Below are positions 26,643-35,091 of a DNA stretch of 64,000 bases, piece by piece. The stretch covers positions 444,501 through 508,500 of the forward strand of contig CATOSZ010000009.1 in NCBI GenBank assembly GCA_951812805.1. Reading direction: 5' to 3'. The position numbers and the translations under genes are program-made. The DNA comes from an uncultured Alphaproteobacteria bacterium. Its GTDB lineage: Bacteria; Pseudomonadota; Alphaproteobacteria; GCA-2731375. How positions within the stretch are numbered: the stretch's first letter is position 1; each line of letters begins with the position of its first letter. The notes below the pieces were generated by a model that was not told the origin of the DNA, ran no database searches, and worked only from the letters and a program-made list of their open reading frames with translations.

Positions 26643-26977
26643 GGCCGCCCCGCCGCGCATTCCGCCCGGCATCCTTCCCGTAATTTACTGTCCCACCACT
26701 TCCCGGCCCGTACAGGCCCACCGGCGGGCATTTCGCCGTCGGCGTCTGCCCCCCTGAACAACCACCCCACCGCCCGCTGGTAGCGCTCCCAGGCCGCCGA
26801 TAGCGCACCGCGCCGCGCCCTCGATCGCTCGACGACACCATCCACCCCCACGCCGCCAGGAGAAAGAGCCGAGCCGGGGCCGGGGTGTGTAGGGCCGGGC
26901 GGCGCCGGGCCGGGAAGAGACCCGATCCGGCCGCCCGCTTCGCTCGACCGCCACATCCCCTTGGAGAACATACCACC
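26643..26977. other. Intergenic stretch, no gene seen
   Basis: This is 335 bases of very GC-rich sequence between the coiled-coil gene and the ParB-like gene. I see no convincing reading frame with family similarity. The parB-side end carries CTTGGAGAACATACCACC immediately before the ATG, the ribosome site. Confidence 0.5.
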
Positions 26978-29410
26978 ATGACCCCATCCGACATCGCCGC
27001 CCGTCACGACCCCGCCGTTCCCCCGGCCATCGCCGCCAAGACCTACGAGATCCCCCTCGACCAGCTGGAGCTGGCGCCCGAGAACGTGCGCAAGACCCCC
27101 GCCGGGGCCGGCGCCGATAGCGAACTGAAGGCCTCCCTCGCCGCCCACGGGCTGCTGGAGAACCTGGTTGTCCGTCCTCTCGGGGCCGGGTCGGACGGCG
27201 GGGGCCGCTATGCCGTCACCGCCGGCGGTCGCCGCCTCGCCGCCCTGCAAGCGCTCGCCGCCGAAGGCGCCATCGAGGCCGATTTCACCGTGCGCTGTCT
27301 TTCCATCGACAACGCCGCTGTCGCGGCCGAACTGTCGCTCGCCGAGAACAGCGCGCGGGCCGCCATGCACCCGGCCGACCAGGTCGAGGCCTTCGCCGCG
27401 CTCGCCGGAGCCGGCGCCACCGTTCCCGCCATCGCCGCCCGCTTCGGCGTCTCCGAACGCCTGGTTCAACAACGCCTGCGGTTGGGCGGCGTGGCGCCGA
27501 CGCTGCTGGCGGCCTACCGGGCCGAAGAGATCGATATGGAGACCCTTGCCGGCTTCACGATCAACCCCGATACCGGGCGCCAAATGGCGGCCTGGGAACA
27601 ATTGAGCGCGCAAGGCTACCGGCCCCGGGCCTGGCAGATAAGGGAACTGCTGACCGAGGACCGGATCCCGGCGGGAAGCGATCTCGTCCGCTTCGTCGGC
27701 CTCGAGGCCTACCGGGCCGCCGGCGGGAATGTCGAACGCGACCTGTTCGCCGACGACCGTCGCCACGATGCCTGGCTCACCGACACCGCTCTGCTGCGCA
27801 AGCTCGCCATGGCCAAGCTCGACGCCACGGCCCTGGCCCTGCGCGGCCAGTGGGCCTGGGTCGAAGCGCGCCTCGAGTTCGGCTGGGAGGACCGCCAGGC
27901 CTTCACCGGGGTCCAGCCCGAGCCCGGCGCGGCGACGGAGGACGAGGCCGAAGAGCTCGACCGCCTGGACGCCCGGGAAGACGCGCTGCTCGAAGCCCTC
28001 GGGGGCGACGAACCGAGCGCCGGAGAGGCCCAAGAACTGGCGTGCCTCGAAGAGCGGCGCGACGCGATCCACGCGGCCGTCGAGGCCCGCGCCGTCTGGC
28101 CGGACGGGATCCAGGCCGTCGCCGGCTGCATCGTCACCGTCGGCCATGGCGGCGAAGCGAAACTCGTCCCCGGTCTGGTCAAGCCCGAGGACGACGCCGC
28201 GCTTCAGGCCCTGTTGCCCGGCGATGCCGCCCCTGGCGGCGGGGGCGGGCAGATCTCCGGCGCCGTGCCCCGCACCGATCCGCGCGCGGCGGCGCTGAAA
28301 GCCGCCGGCGTCGGGGCCGGGCTGGCCGATGATCTTCGCGCCATCCGCGCGAGCCTGATCAAAGCCCATCTGGCCCGGGACTTCGAGGCCGCCTTCGATC
28401 TGGCCGTGTTCCAGGCGGCGCGCGCCGCGTTTGCCCAACAGTATTGCGAACACGCCCTCGATATCGGGTTCCACGAGACCGCGATGCGGCCCACCAACCG
28501 TTACGACGACGACACCTTCGCCGCCTGGAGCCCCGGCGAGGCGATGTTGGCCAAACAGGCCGGGGGTCTGCCGCTGGACTGGTGTGCCATCGAGGACGAC
28601 GGCGCGAGCTTCACGGCCTTCCGGGCCTTGCCGCAAGGCGACAAGCAGGCGCTGTTCGCCGCCGCCGTGGCACACACGCTCAAGGGCCAGCTCGCCTTCG
28701 AGGCCGACGCCCGGCCCGAGCTCGAAGCCACCGTCGCCCGGCTCGACATCGACTTCGCCGACCACCTCCGCCCGACGGCGGAGATGTTCTTCGCCCGCGT
28801 CACCAAGGCGCGGCTGCTCGACATCGCCGCCGCCACCCTGGGTCAGTCCTGGGCGACGGCCTACGCCAAGGAAAAGAAGGCCACGCTCGCCACCGTCCTG
28901 GCCCGCGCCTTCGCCGGCGGCGGCGAGATGCCCGCCGGGCTCGATGCCACCGCGCGCCAGGCCATCGCCGCCTGGAGCTTGCCCGGCTTCCGCGCCTTCG
29001 ATTCCGCCGGGGCCCCTTCCGCCGGGGCCGACGACACCGGAAAGGACGACCATGAAGACCCTCAAACGCAAGAGACCGCCCCCGCCGGCCGCGCGGCGGC
29101 CGCCGAACAGGCATCGGATAACCCCAGCCCGTCTCGAGGAGGCGGGGGCAAGGATACGGCCCCGGCCACGCCCCCCGCGCTCCCGGCGGCGGGCGACGTC
29201 CTGCCGCCGGACCTCGCGGCCGAGATCGAGGCGCTCGACCGGATACCCACCGCCAACGGCGGCGCCAGGGTGATCGTGTACGCCGTGGGCTTCGATGATG
29301 CGGCGCGCGGCGGGCCGGACAGCCAGGCGGCACGCCCCTCCGGCACGGCTGCCGGCGACCCGGACGAGGATCCGCTGGCGATCCCCGCCTTCCTGCGCCG
29401 AACCGGCTGA
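26978..29410 (+). CDS. parB: ParB-like partition/nuclease-domain protein, plasmid type
   Basis: This 810-residue protein has an N-terminal ParB/Srx domain: IPLDQLELAPENVRKTP at about residues 18-34, LKASLAAHGLLENLVVRPL, YAVTAGGRRLAALQAL and ELSLAENSARAAMHPADQVE. A KorB-type HTH follows (TVPAIAARFGVSERLVQQRL, about 147-166). The long C-terminal part is acidic and of unknown fold. Plasmid ParB-like proteins of this size usually sit beside replication and transfer genes, as here. No ParA is visible in the window, so a classical partition role is uncertain. It may instead be a DNA-binding organiser of the element. The palindrome array at 36863 is a possible target. Confidence 0.88.
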   Translation: MTPSDIAARHDPAVPPAIAAKTYEIPLDQLELAPENVRKTPAGAGADSELKASLAAHGLLENLVVRPLGAGSDGGGRYAVTAGGRRLAALQALAAEGAIEADFTVRCLSIDNAAVAAELSLAENSARAAMHPADQVEAFAALAGAGATVPAIAARFGVSERLVQQRLRLGGVAPTLLAAYRAEEIDMETLAGFTINPDTGRQMAAWEQLSAQGYRPRAWQIRELLTEDRIPAGSDLVRFVGLEAYRAAGGNVERDLFADDRRHDAWLTDTALLRKLAMAKLDATALALRGQWAWVEARLEFGWEDRQAFTGVQPEPGAATEDEAEELDRLDAREDALLEALGGDEPSAGEAQELACLEERRDAIHAAVEARAVWPDGIQAVAGCIVTVGHGGEAKLVPGLVKPEDDAALQALLPGDAAPGGGGGQISGAVPRTDPRAAALKAAGVGAGLADDLRAIRASLIKAHLARDFEAAFDLAVFQAARAAFAQQYCEHALDIGFHETAMRPTNRYDDDTFAAWSPGEAMLAKQAGGLPLDWCAIEDDGASFTAFRALPQGDKQALFAAAVAHTLKGQLAFEADARPELEATVARLDIDFADHLRPTAEMFFARVTKARLLDIAAATLGQSWATAYAKEKKATLATVLARAFAGGGEMPAGLDATARQAIAAWSLPGFRAFDSAGAPSAGADDTGKDDHEDPQTQETAPAGRAAAAEQASDNPSPSRGGGGKDTAPATPPALPAAGDVLPPDLAAEIEALDRIPTANGGARVIVYAVGFDDAARGGPDSQAARPSGTAAGDPDEDPLAIPAFLRRTG

Positions 29411-29630
29411 AGCGCCATTGCCGCCGCCATCCCCCTTCACCCGTCCCGCCAATGCCGTTGGCGGGGCGGGGACGCAGCACAACCCGGAGAAATCGTCTCC
29501 TGGCGCACCCGCCTGTTCGTCCCCGGCGTGGCCGCACTCGGCCGCCTGCTCGACCGCTGGCCGGCCCGAACCCACGCCACGGCGGCCGCCCGGGCCGCGT
29601 GACAGCCGGCGCATGACAGCCACCGGCGGA

Positions 29631-30344
29631 TCACGGTGCCACCTTACACCCCGCCGCCGCGTCCCTGCCGGCCACCCCCACCAGATGCGGCGCCACCGCC
29701 TGGCAGGTCACGCACACGCCGCAGGCCACGAACGATTCCGCCGGCCCCGCCACCCGCCGGGGCCGGCGGCACGACGCGGTCATCGCCGCCAGCGCATCGG
29801 ACAGATCCGCCACTTGCCGCGCCCGCGTCGGCGCCGGCATCAACCAGGTCACCTCCGGCGTCCGGTCCGCCTGGTAGACCGCTTGCACGACCGAACGCCA
29901 GGTCAAGCTCCGGAACGCCGTCCGCCAGCGCACCGCCGGATCGTCGTCGTTGCTCCGGTCCTCGTCCCCGTTGGCGCCCATGACCAACACGTCCTCCGGG
30001 CCGAAGCCCGCCGTCAGCGCCGCCTGCGCCCCCAGAAACACCGCCGTCACCGTGTCCCGCGCGAAGGCCCGGAACGCCGTCAGGTCGATCTCGCTTTCCG
30101 AATAGACCAAGGGCCGCGCGTGCGCCGCCAGCCACGGCCGCATCCGCCGCACCGCCGCCCGCTCATAGGCCCAGCCCCAAGACGCCTCCCGGCCGTCGTC
30201 GGTGCGCGAGCGCTTGATGACGTGGTGGGCATGGACCTCGCCGTGCGTCTCGCGCAGCAACGTCCAGAGCGACCAGGTCGAATCCAGGCCGCCCGACCAC
30301 AGCACCAGATAACGCCGGGGTCTCTCGATCTGCCCCACGGCCAT
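29631..30344 (-). CDS. PP-loop ATPase, QueC/ExsB-like
   Basis: This 237-residue protein starts at the ATG at 30344. A PP-loop ATP-binding motif (LVLWSGGLDSTWSLW) lies at about residues 12-26. The C-terminal cysteine cluster CGVCVTCQ lies near residue 212 and is like the zinc site of QueC (7-cyano-7-deazaguanine synthase). VLVMGANGDEDRSNDDDP is a second conserved-looking region. QueC proper makes preQ0. On a mobile element, alternatives include DNA or nucleotide modification, or another adenylating amidotransferase. No queDE or dpd partner genes are visible. It is divergent from the primase-like gene. Confidence 0.75.
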   Translation of the reverse strand: MAVGQIERPRRYLVLWSGGLDSTWSLWTLLRETHGEVHAHHVIKRSRTDDGREASWGWAYERAAVRRMRPWLAAHARPLVYSESEIDLTAFRAFARDTVTAVFLGAQAALTAGFGPEDVLVMGANGDEDRSNDDDPAVRWRTAFRSLTWRSVVQAVYQADRTPEVTWLMPAPTRARQVADLSDALAAMTASCRRPRRVAGPAESFVACGVCVTCQAVAPHLVGVAGRDAAAGCKVAP

Positions 30345-30514
30345 GCTCTGCTCTCCCGTCGATAGCCTCCCATGCCCCACATACCATCCCGCGCGGGGGA
30401 CCGCCACGCCAGCAGGGCCCCGAGGCGCAGGGAGGCCGAGGTCAGCCGGGCAGGGGCGAGCGAACGGCGGCGGCGGGAGAGGCCCGCCGCCAGTTCCGCC
30501 CGGGAGGTTGCCCC

Positions 30515-31528
30515 ATGACACAGCACCCGCGCCGCGAATCCATCGCCAGAATCGTCGCCCGACTCGGCGATCAGGCCGAGGCGGTCTGCCGCCACTACCT
30601 GCCGCACGGCCGCCGCGAGGGCCGCTGGTGGATCGTCGGCGACCTCGACGATACCCCCGGCCGCTCGCTCTACGTCCGTCTCGCGCCGCCCGGCACGCCG
30701 GGGAAGTGGACCGACGCCGCCCAGGATCTCCATGGCGACCTGCTCGATATCATCCGCCACCGTACCGGCGGCGATCTCGCCAGTGCGCTCCGCGCGGCCC
30801 GCGCCTTCCTCGCCCTGCCGCCCGACCCCGTGCGGCACCCGCGTTGGGCCGCCCACGCCCGTCCCGGCGGCCCGCTCGCTCTCCAGACCGCGCGGCGGCT
30901 CTGGACCGCCGCCCGGCCGCTTGCCGGCAGCCCCGCCGCCGCCTATCTCAACGCCCGGGGGCTCGCCCGGCACGACTTCGAGACCCTCCGCCATCATCCG
31001 GCCCTCGCCTGGCGCGAGCAGGGCCGGCGCGGCCGTCTGCCCGCCCTCCTCGCCGCCGTCGCCGGGCCCGATGGGGGCTTCCAGGCCCTCCACCGTACCT
31101 GGCTCGATGCCCGGCGGCCCGCCAAGGCCCCGCTCCAACATCACCGCAAGGCGCTCGGCCCCGTGCACGGCCATGCCGTGTATTTCCATGCCACCGGCGC
31201 CACGCGTTCCGCCCAGCTGCTGGTCGGCGAGGGGATCGAGAGCACGCTTTCGCTGGTGCAATGCTTCCCCCAGCTCGACGCCGCCGCCGCGCTCTCCGCC
31301 CCCGGCCTCGCCGCCTTCCGGTCGCCACCTCAGGTCACGCGCCTGCTGATCGCCGCCGACAACGATGCCGCCGGGCGGGCCGCCGCCGAGCGTCTGCAAG
31401 ATCGCATGACGGGGGCGGGCGTCGAGACCGTCCTGCTGCTGCCCGAAGCGGGCGACTTCAACGATGCGCTGATCGCCCTCGGCCCCGCACGGCTCGCCGA
31501 ACAGCTCCGTGACCGGATCCAGCCCTGA
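30515..31528 (+). CDS. Toprim-domain, primase-like plasmid protein
   Basis: This 337-residue protein has an N-terminal region (VCRHYLPHGRREGRWWIVGD, then PGKWTDAAQDLHGDLLDII) typical of DUF7146/primase-like plasmid proteins. A C-terminal Toprim domain follows, with QLLVGEGIESTLSLVQ as the EG motif and RLLIAADNDAAGRAAAERL as the D-x-D motif. It lacks the N-terminal CHC2 zinc finger of chromosomal DnaG. It probably supports plasmid or transferred-strand DNA synthesis. The next genes are a 50-residue protein and ssb in the same direction, consistent with a DNA-metabolism block. Confidence 0.87.
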   Translation: MTQHPRRESIARIVARLGDQAEAVCRHYLPHGRREGRWWIVGDLDDTPGRSLYVRLAPPGTPGKWTDAAQDLHGDLLDIIRHRTGGDLASALRAARAFLALPPDPVRHPRWAAHARPGGPLALQTARRLWTAARPLAGSPAAAYLNARGLARHDFETLRHHPALAWREQGRRGRLPALLAAVAGPDGGFQALHRTWLDARRPAKAPLQHHRKALGPVHGHAVYFHATGATRSAQLLVGEGIESTLSLVQCFPQLDAAAALSAPGLAAFRSPPQVTRLLIAADNDAAGRAAAERLQDRMTGAGVETVLLLPEAGDFNDALIALGPARLAEQLRDRIQP

Positions 31529-31702
31529 GCGCCTCGGAAATCATGGCCGTGGCCAGGACCGCGCGTCCCGCCCGGGGCCGGGCCCGGCCCCGCCTGCCTG
31601 CCAGGAGTGAAGGGCAGGAAGAGGGGGTGAGGCGAAGCAAGGCCAGGAGAACGGCCGGCGCGGACGTCTCGATCCACAACCCCCAGACGGGAGACCCAGA
31701 CT

Positions 31703-31855
31703 ATGTTCGATCACCATGACAGCGACGACACCGCGTTCCTCGACATCCCCAGCCTGCCGGAGGACCTGCTCGCCGAACTCGGCCTTGCCCCCGGCGCGAT
31801 CCGCCAGGTGCTCGACGGCGCGCCGGGGCCACTGGCCGCCGTCGCCGGGGAGTAG
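31703..31855 (+). CDS. Small acidic hypothetical protein (50 residues)
   Basis: The ATG at 31703 gives MFDHHDSDDTAFLDIPSLP followed by EDLLAELGLAPGAIRQVLDG, ending AVAGE. The composition is strongly acidic with one amphipathic helix. GGGAGACCC lies upstream as a plausible ribosome site. I do not recognise the family. It is placed between the primase-like gene and ssb, in the same direction, and the codon use looks like that of its neighbours. Small conserved proteins are common there in plasmids of this type. Confidence 0.5.
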   Translation: MFDHHDSDDTAFLDIPSLPEDLLAELGLAPGAIRQVLDGAPGPLAAVAGE

Positions 31856-31973
31856 GAGAGCAGAAAGAGAACAATGACGGGAACGGGGACCGGAGAGGGA
31901 CCCGCGCCCGCCAAGACGTACCCACCGAACCGGGGATCCTCCCCATCACACCCTTGAACAGACGAGGTCCATC

Positions 31974-32390
31974 ATGTCTTTCGGATTGAACCAAGCCCAG
32001 ATCATCGGCCGTCTCGGCGCCGACGTCAGTGTCACCGCCACCCAGGGCGGCCGCCAGGTCGCCACGCTTTCCATCGCCAGCGACGAGAGCTACGTCAATC
32101 GTAACACCGGCGAGGTCGTGGACCGCACCGAGTGGCACCGCGTCGTCACCTTCCAGGACGGCGTCGTCGAGATGTTGCGGAAGCACGGCGTCAAGGGCCG
32201 CCTGGTCTACGTCCAGGGCAAGTTGCAGACCCGGCGCTGGCGCAAGGACGGCGAGACCACGGACCGCTACACGACGGAGGTCCTGATCGCGCCGGGCGGG
32301 CGGGTGCAGTTCTTGGAAAAACGCGCGCCTGGGGCCGCCGCCCCGGCGACCGCCAGCGGCGATGTGCCCGCCGACGATATCCCGTTCTGA
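31974..32390 (+). CDS. ssb: Single-stranded DNA-binding protein
   Basis: This 138-residue OB-fold protein has LNQAQIIGRLGADVSVTATQ, then VATLSIASDESYVNRNTGEV, RTEWHRVVTFQDGVVEML and VYVQGKLQTRRW. The C-terminal acidic tip is DDIPF, the partner-docking tail of SSB. The linker is short compared with chromosomal SSB (usually about 165-180 residues), as is usual for plasmid versions. It probably protects single strands during replication or transfer. A strong intrinsic terminator follows at 32453. Confidence 0.95.
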   Translation: MSFGLNQAQIIGRLGADVSVTATQGGRQVATLSIASDESYVNRNTGEVVDRTEWHRVVTFQDGVVEMLRKHGVKGRLVYVQGKLQTRRWRKDGETTDRYTTEVLIAPGGRVQFLEKRAPGAAAPATASGDVPADDIPF

Positions 32391-32452
32391 GCGCTTGGCG
32401 CCGCTCGCGGGCGCTGGCTGGCGGTCCTCCCCCCGCCAGTCAGCGCCCACGG

Positions 32453-32495
32453 CCCCGGGACCGCCCCCTCGCGCGGTCCCGGGGCTTGCTTTTTG
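32453..32495 (+). terminator. Intrinsic terminator after ssb
   Basis: A perfect 11-bp stem (CCCCGGGACCG/CGGTCCCGGGG) with a 10-base loop is followed by CTTGCTTTTT. The stem sequence is shared with the terminators at 33314 and 34766, so the three genes carry copies of one terminator module. Confidence 0.9.
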
Positions 32496-32561
32496 CTCCC
32501 CACCGGCAGCCTCGATTCCCGCCGCTCGCGCGTCATTCCCCACCAGCGTGCCGCGGACAGA

Positions 32562-32883
32562 CAGCGGGGGACGGAGCCCTTCATCAACAACACTCCGTCC
32601 GTTTGGATCTTCTATTGTGCCACACGTGCTCACGCCGCCAACCCCTGCGGGGTCCTTCACTCCGCTGCGCTCCGTTACGGCGGGGGCCGGCAAACGACAG
32701 CGCGTGGACGGACGCGCGACCGTGGTTCCTCCACTCCGCTGCGCTCCGTTCCGTGCACCCGCACCATCGCGCGCCCGTCCAGGGCACCAACCCGAGGCCC
32801 CCGTGGCTTCGCTGCGCGCGCGTGACCCAACAGAACATCCAAACGGAACACACCGTTCCGTGAGCACCTAATGGAGAGATCCC
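32562..32883 (+). repeat. 322-bp leader repeat, copy A, upstream of SLOG gene 1
   Basis: This segment is nearly identical to 33483-33804; I see one base difference (ACTCCGCTG versus ACTGCGCTG). It ends at the start codon with CTAATGGAGAGATCCC as ribosome region. Within it, TCCGTTTGGAT (32598) can pair with ATCCAAACGGA (32837), and GTGCTCAC (32626) with GTGAGCAC (32860). The local stem ACGGAAC/GTTCCGT competes with the first pairing. No protein is evident inside. Confidence 0.85.
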
Positions 32884-33291
32884 ATGAATCCGTTCCACTT
32901 CTACCACGTCCCCAACGTACCCGAAGGCACCCGCATCGCGCTCGCCCCCGGCAGCTACGGCGTCAGCAACCCCTGGCCGCTCTGGGACGCCCTCGACGAG
33001 ATCCACGCCAAGCATCCCGACATGGTGCTACTCCACGGCGACGGCTTCTATCTAGCACGCGGCGCCGATTACCTCGCGACCAGCTGGACCAGCATGAACG
33101 ACGTCAACCATATCCCCTTCGAGGGCAGCTGCTACGGTGCCCGCAGCCGCCCCCTTCCGGACCCCCGGAATAAGGTCATGCTCGAGCTGCTCCCAATTTG
33201 CATCCTCGCCTGCCCCGGCACCGGCATCACCGAGAACTTCACCGATCGTGCCCGACACCTCGGCATCCCCATCATCAGCCCCTACACCTGA
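32884..33291 (+). CDS. SLOG-superfamily protein (DUF2493-like), short divergent copy
   Basis: This 135-residue protein is related to the C-terminal SLOG domain of the next gene. It shares ALAPGSYGVSNPWPLWDALD, EIHAKHPDMVLLHGDG and ILACPGTGITENFTDRARHLGIP. The usual GGxxGAD nucleotide-binding loop has changed to HGDGFYLARGADYLATSW, so ligand binding may differ. SLOG domains sense or process nucleotide-derived ligands. The upstream leader is almost identical to that of the second gene although the coding parts have diverged strongly. A terminator follows. Confidence 0.75.
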   Translation: MNPFHFYHVPNVPEGTRIALAPGSYGVSNPWPLWDALDEIHAKHPDMVLLHGDGFYLARGADYLATSWTSMNDVNHIPFEGSCYGARSRPLPDPRNKVMLELLPICILACPGTGITENFTDRARHLGIPIISPYT

Positions 33292-33313
33292 GGCCCTTCC
33301 CACCGAGACCCGG

Positions 33314-33354
33314 CCCCGGGATCGCACACCGTCGCGGTCCCGGGGCTTCTTTTT
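33314..33354 (+). terminator. Intrinsic terminator after SLOG gene 1
   Basis: A stem CCCCGGGATCGC/GCGGTCCCGGGG (one G-T pair) is followed by CTTCTTTTT. It is closely similar to the modules at 32453 and 34766, and the following 50 bases are also similar to those after 34807. Confidence 0.88.
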
Positions 33355-33482
33355 GGCCGGAGCCCGGCGGCGGAATCCGCCCCCGATAACGCCGCCCCCT
33401 GGCCCCCGGTCTCCGCACCACCATCCTCGGCAGCGCGCGGCGCCGCCCGCGCCTTAATTCCAACCGGCGTGCCACCGGCAGG

Positions 33483-33804
33483 CAGCGGGGGACGGAGCCC
33501 TTCATCAACAACACTCCGTCCGTTTGGATCTTCTATTGTGCCACACGTGCTCACGCCGCCAACCCCTGCGGGGTCCTTCACTGCGCTGCGCTCCGTTACG
33601 GCGGGGGCCGGCAAACGACAGCGCGTGGACGGACGCGCGACCGTGGTTCCTCCACTCCGCTGCGCTCCGTTCCGTGCACCCGCACCATCGCGCGCCCGTC
33701 CAGGGCACCAACCCGAGGCCCCCGTGGCTTCGCTGCGCGCGCGTGACCCAACAGAACATCCAAACGGAACACACCGTTCCGTGAGCACCTAATGGAGAGA
33801 TCCC
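33483..33804 (+). repeat. 322-bp leader repeat, copy B, upstream of SLOG gene 2
   Basis: This is the second copy of the leader at 32562-32883, with the same length and the same end at the start codon (identity runs through ATGAA). The same alternative pairings are conserved. Spacing between the two copies is exactly 921 bp. Confidence 0.85.
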
Positions 33805-34743
33805 ATGAACACGATGCACAGCTTCGACACCGCCACCGATAACGCCATCTCGAGCACCGCCGCCATCTGCGAGAGCGCCCGCCTGTTCGCCGCCGCCCCG
33901 GCGCCCGGCGAGCCCGACCCCCGCGAGATCCACGACCCCGAGAGCGCCCGTAACGCCGCCCTCGACGCCCTCCAGACCCTCCTCGCCGGCATCTGCGAGC
34001 CCGGCTACCAGCTGCACGACGAGGCCGAGGCCCTGCTCTGGGGCTACGTCAACCTGTTCCACGCCCAGATGCAGCGCCTCGACCGCCAGGTCGACAAGCT
34101 CACGCCCGAGATCCGCGACCTGCAACGCCAGCAGGACGGCTCCGAGGTCCGCGCCCGCAACCTCGAGACCGCCATCCAGTCCGCCCACAAGCTCGAGCAG
34201 CGCGCCCGCGCCTTCGAGACCCTGCGCGATGCCGCCGCCGCGCCCTACCAGGCGACCACCGGCACCCCCTGGCGCCCCCGCACCGGCTCGCACAACAGCC
34301 AGGACCGCGCGCTGACCGCCGCCTCGATCGAGGCCCGCGACTATCTCCGCGCCCGCGAGAACGCCAAGACCGCCCGCCACCTGCCCGACGGCACGCTGAT
34401 CGCGCTCGCCCCCGGCAGCCACGACGTCAGCGACCCCAACGCGCTCTGGGACGCCCTCGACAAGATCCACGCCAAGCATCCCGACATGGTGCTGCTCCAC
34501 GGCGGCCACCGCCTCGGCGCCGACCGCATCGCCGCCAGCTGGGCGGACAAGCGCGGCATCGACCAGGTCCGCTTCGCCCCCGACTTCGACGCCCACGGCC
34601 GCGCCGCGCCCTTCCGCCGCAACGAGACCCTGCTCGAGCTGCTCCCGATCGGCATCCTCGCCTGCTCCGGCTCCGGCATCACCGAGAACTTCATCGATCG
34701 CGCGCGCAGCCTCGGCATCCCCGTCATGAGCCTCGACGCCTGA
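33805..34743 (+). CDS. SLOG-superfamily protein (DUF2493) with helical N-terminal domain
   Basis: The N-terminal 190 residues of this 312-residue protein are helical and charged (LDRQVDKLTPEIRDLQRQQ, coiled-coil-like). The C-terminal domain is a DUF2493/YspA-type SLOG fold with MVLLHGGHRLGADRIAASW as the GG-x-GAD nucleotide loop, and LEL then ILACSGSGITENFIDRARSL. Such proteins are frequent on alphaproteobacterial plasmids beside parB, primase and relaxase genes, but their role is unknown. The gene has a 322-bp leader shared with SLOG gene 1 and its own copy of the terminator. Confidence 0.85.
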   Translation: MNTMHSFDTATDNAISSTAAICESARLFAAAPAPGEPDPREIHDPESARNAALDALQTLLAGICEPGYQLHDEAEALLWGYVNLFHAQMQRLDRQVDKLTPEIRDLQRQQDGSEVRARNLETAIQSAHKLEQRARAFETLRDAAAAPYQATTGTPWRPRTGSHNSQDRALTAASIEARDYLRARENAKTARHLPDGTLIALAPGSHDVSDPNALWDALDKIHAKHPDMVLLHGGHRLGADRIAASWADKRGIDQVRFAPDFDAHGRAAPFRRNETLLELLPIGILACSGSGITENFIDRARSLGIPVMSLDA

Positions 34744-34765
34744 GGCCCTTCCCTCCGAGACCCGG

Positions 34766-34807
34766 CCCCGGGATCGCGCACCGTCGCGGTCCCGGGGCTT
34801 CTTTTTT
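34766..34807 (+). terminator. Intrinsic terminator after SLOG gene 2
   Basis: A stem CCCCGGGATCGC/GCGGTCCCGGGG with a short loop is followed by CTTCTTTTTT. It is the third copy of the module found after ssb and SLOG gene 1. The 280 bases that follow contain no gene I can support, apart from a GCACT-CGA-AGTGC inverted repeat near 35034-35046. Confidence 0.88.
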
Positions 34808-35091
34808 GGCCGGAGCCCGGCGGCGGAACCCGCCCCCGAGAGCGCCGCGCCCTGGCCCGGGATGCCGCCTCGCCAGACCCGACGCCGCTTTCCATCGACC
34901 GCCGTCACGGCGCCGCCTCGCTCCTGACGGCCACCGTTCTGGCTCCGCGTCGCGCCGCGATGCCACCTCCCCGTCCCGCACTCAAATCCTGGACCATCTC
35001 GCATTTTCGTACGTATAGCGGCGTCATACACTTGCACTCGAAGTGCGGGATGTTATTTTGAAAGAGAAGGACGTAACGCCGTACAAAAAAC

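Noticed and set aside
26318..29623. Very long minus-strand open frame opposite parB (over 1000 codons)
   Set aside because: It is glycine/arginine-rich antisense of a real ParB-like gene in high-GC DNA. It has no motifs, and the plus strand has clear domains.
29411..29630. Small gene in the parB reading frame just after its stop (ends AARAA)
   Set aside because: The frame is open for about 65 codons and looks protein-like (WRTRLFVPGVAALGRLLDRW), but it has no ATG, GTG or TTG start and no ribosome site. It may be a readthrough or decayed extension.
32493..32867. Overlapping frames of 100-170 codons on both strands inside the SLOG leaders
   Set aside because: They occur in both leader copies only because the DNA is repeated. 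They lack family motifs and plausible starts, and the region is better explained as a non-coding leader.
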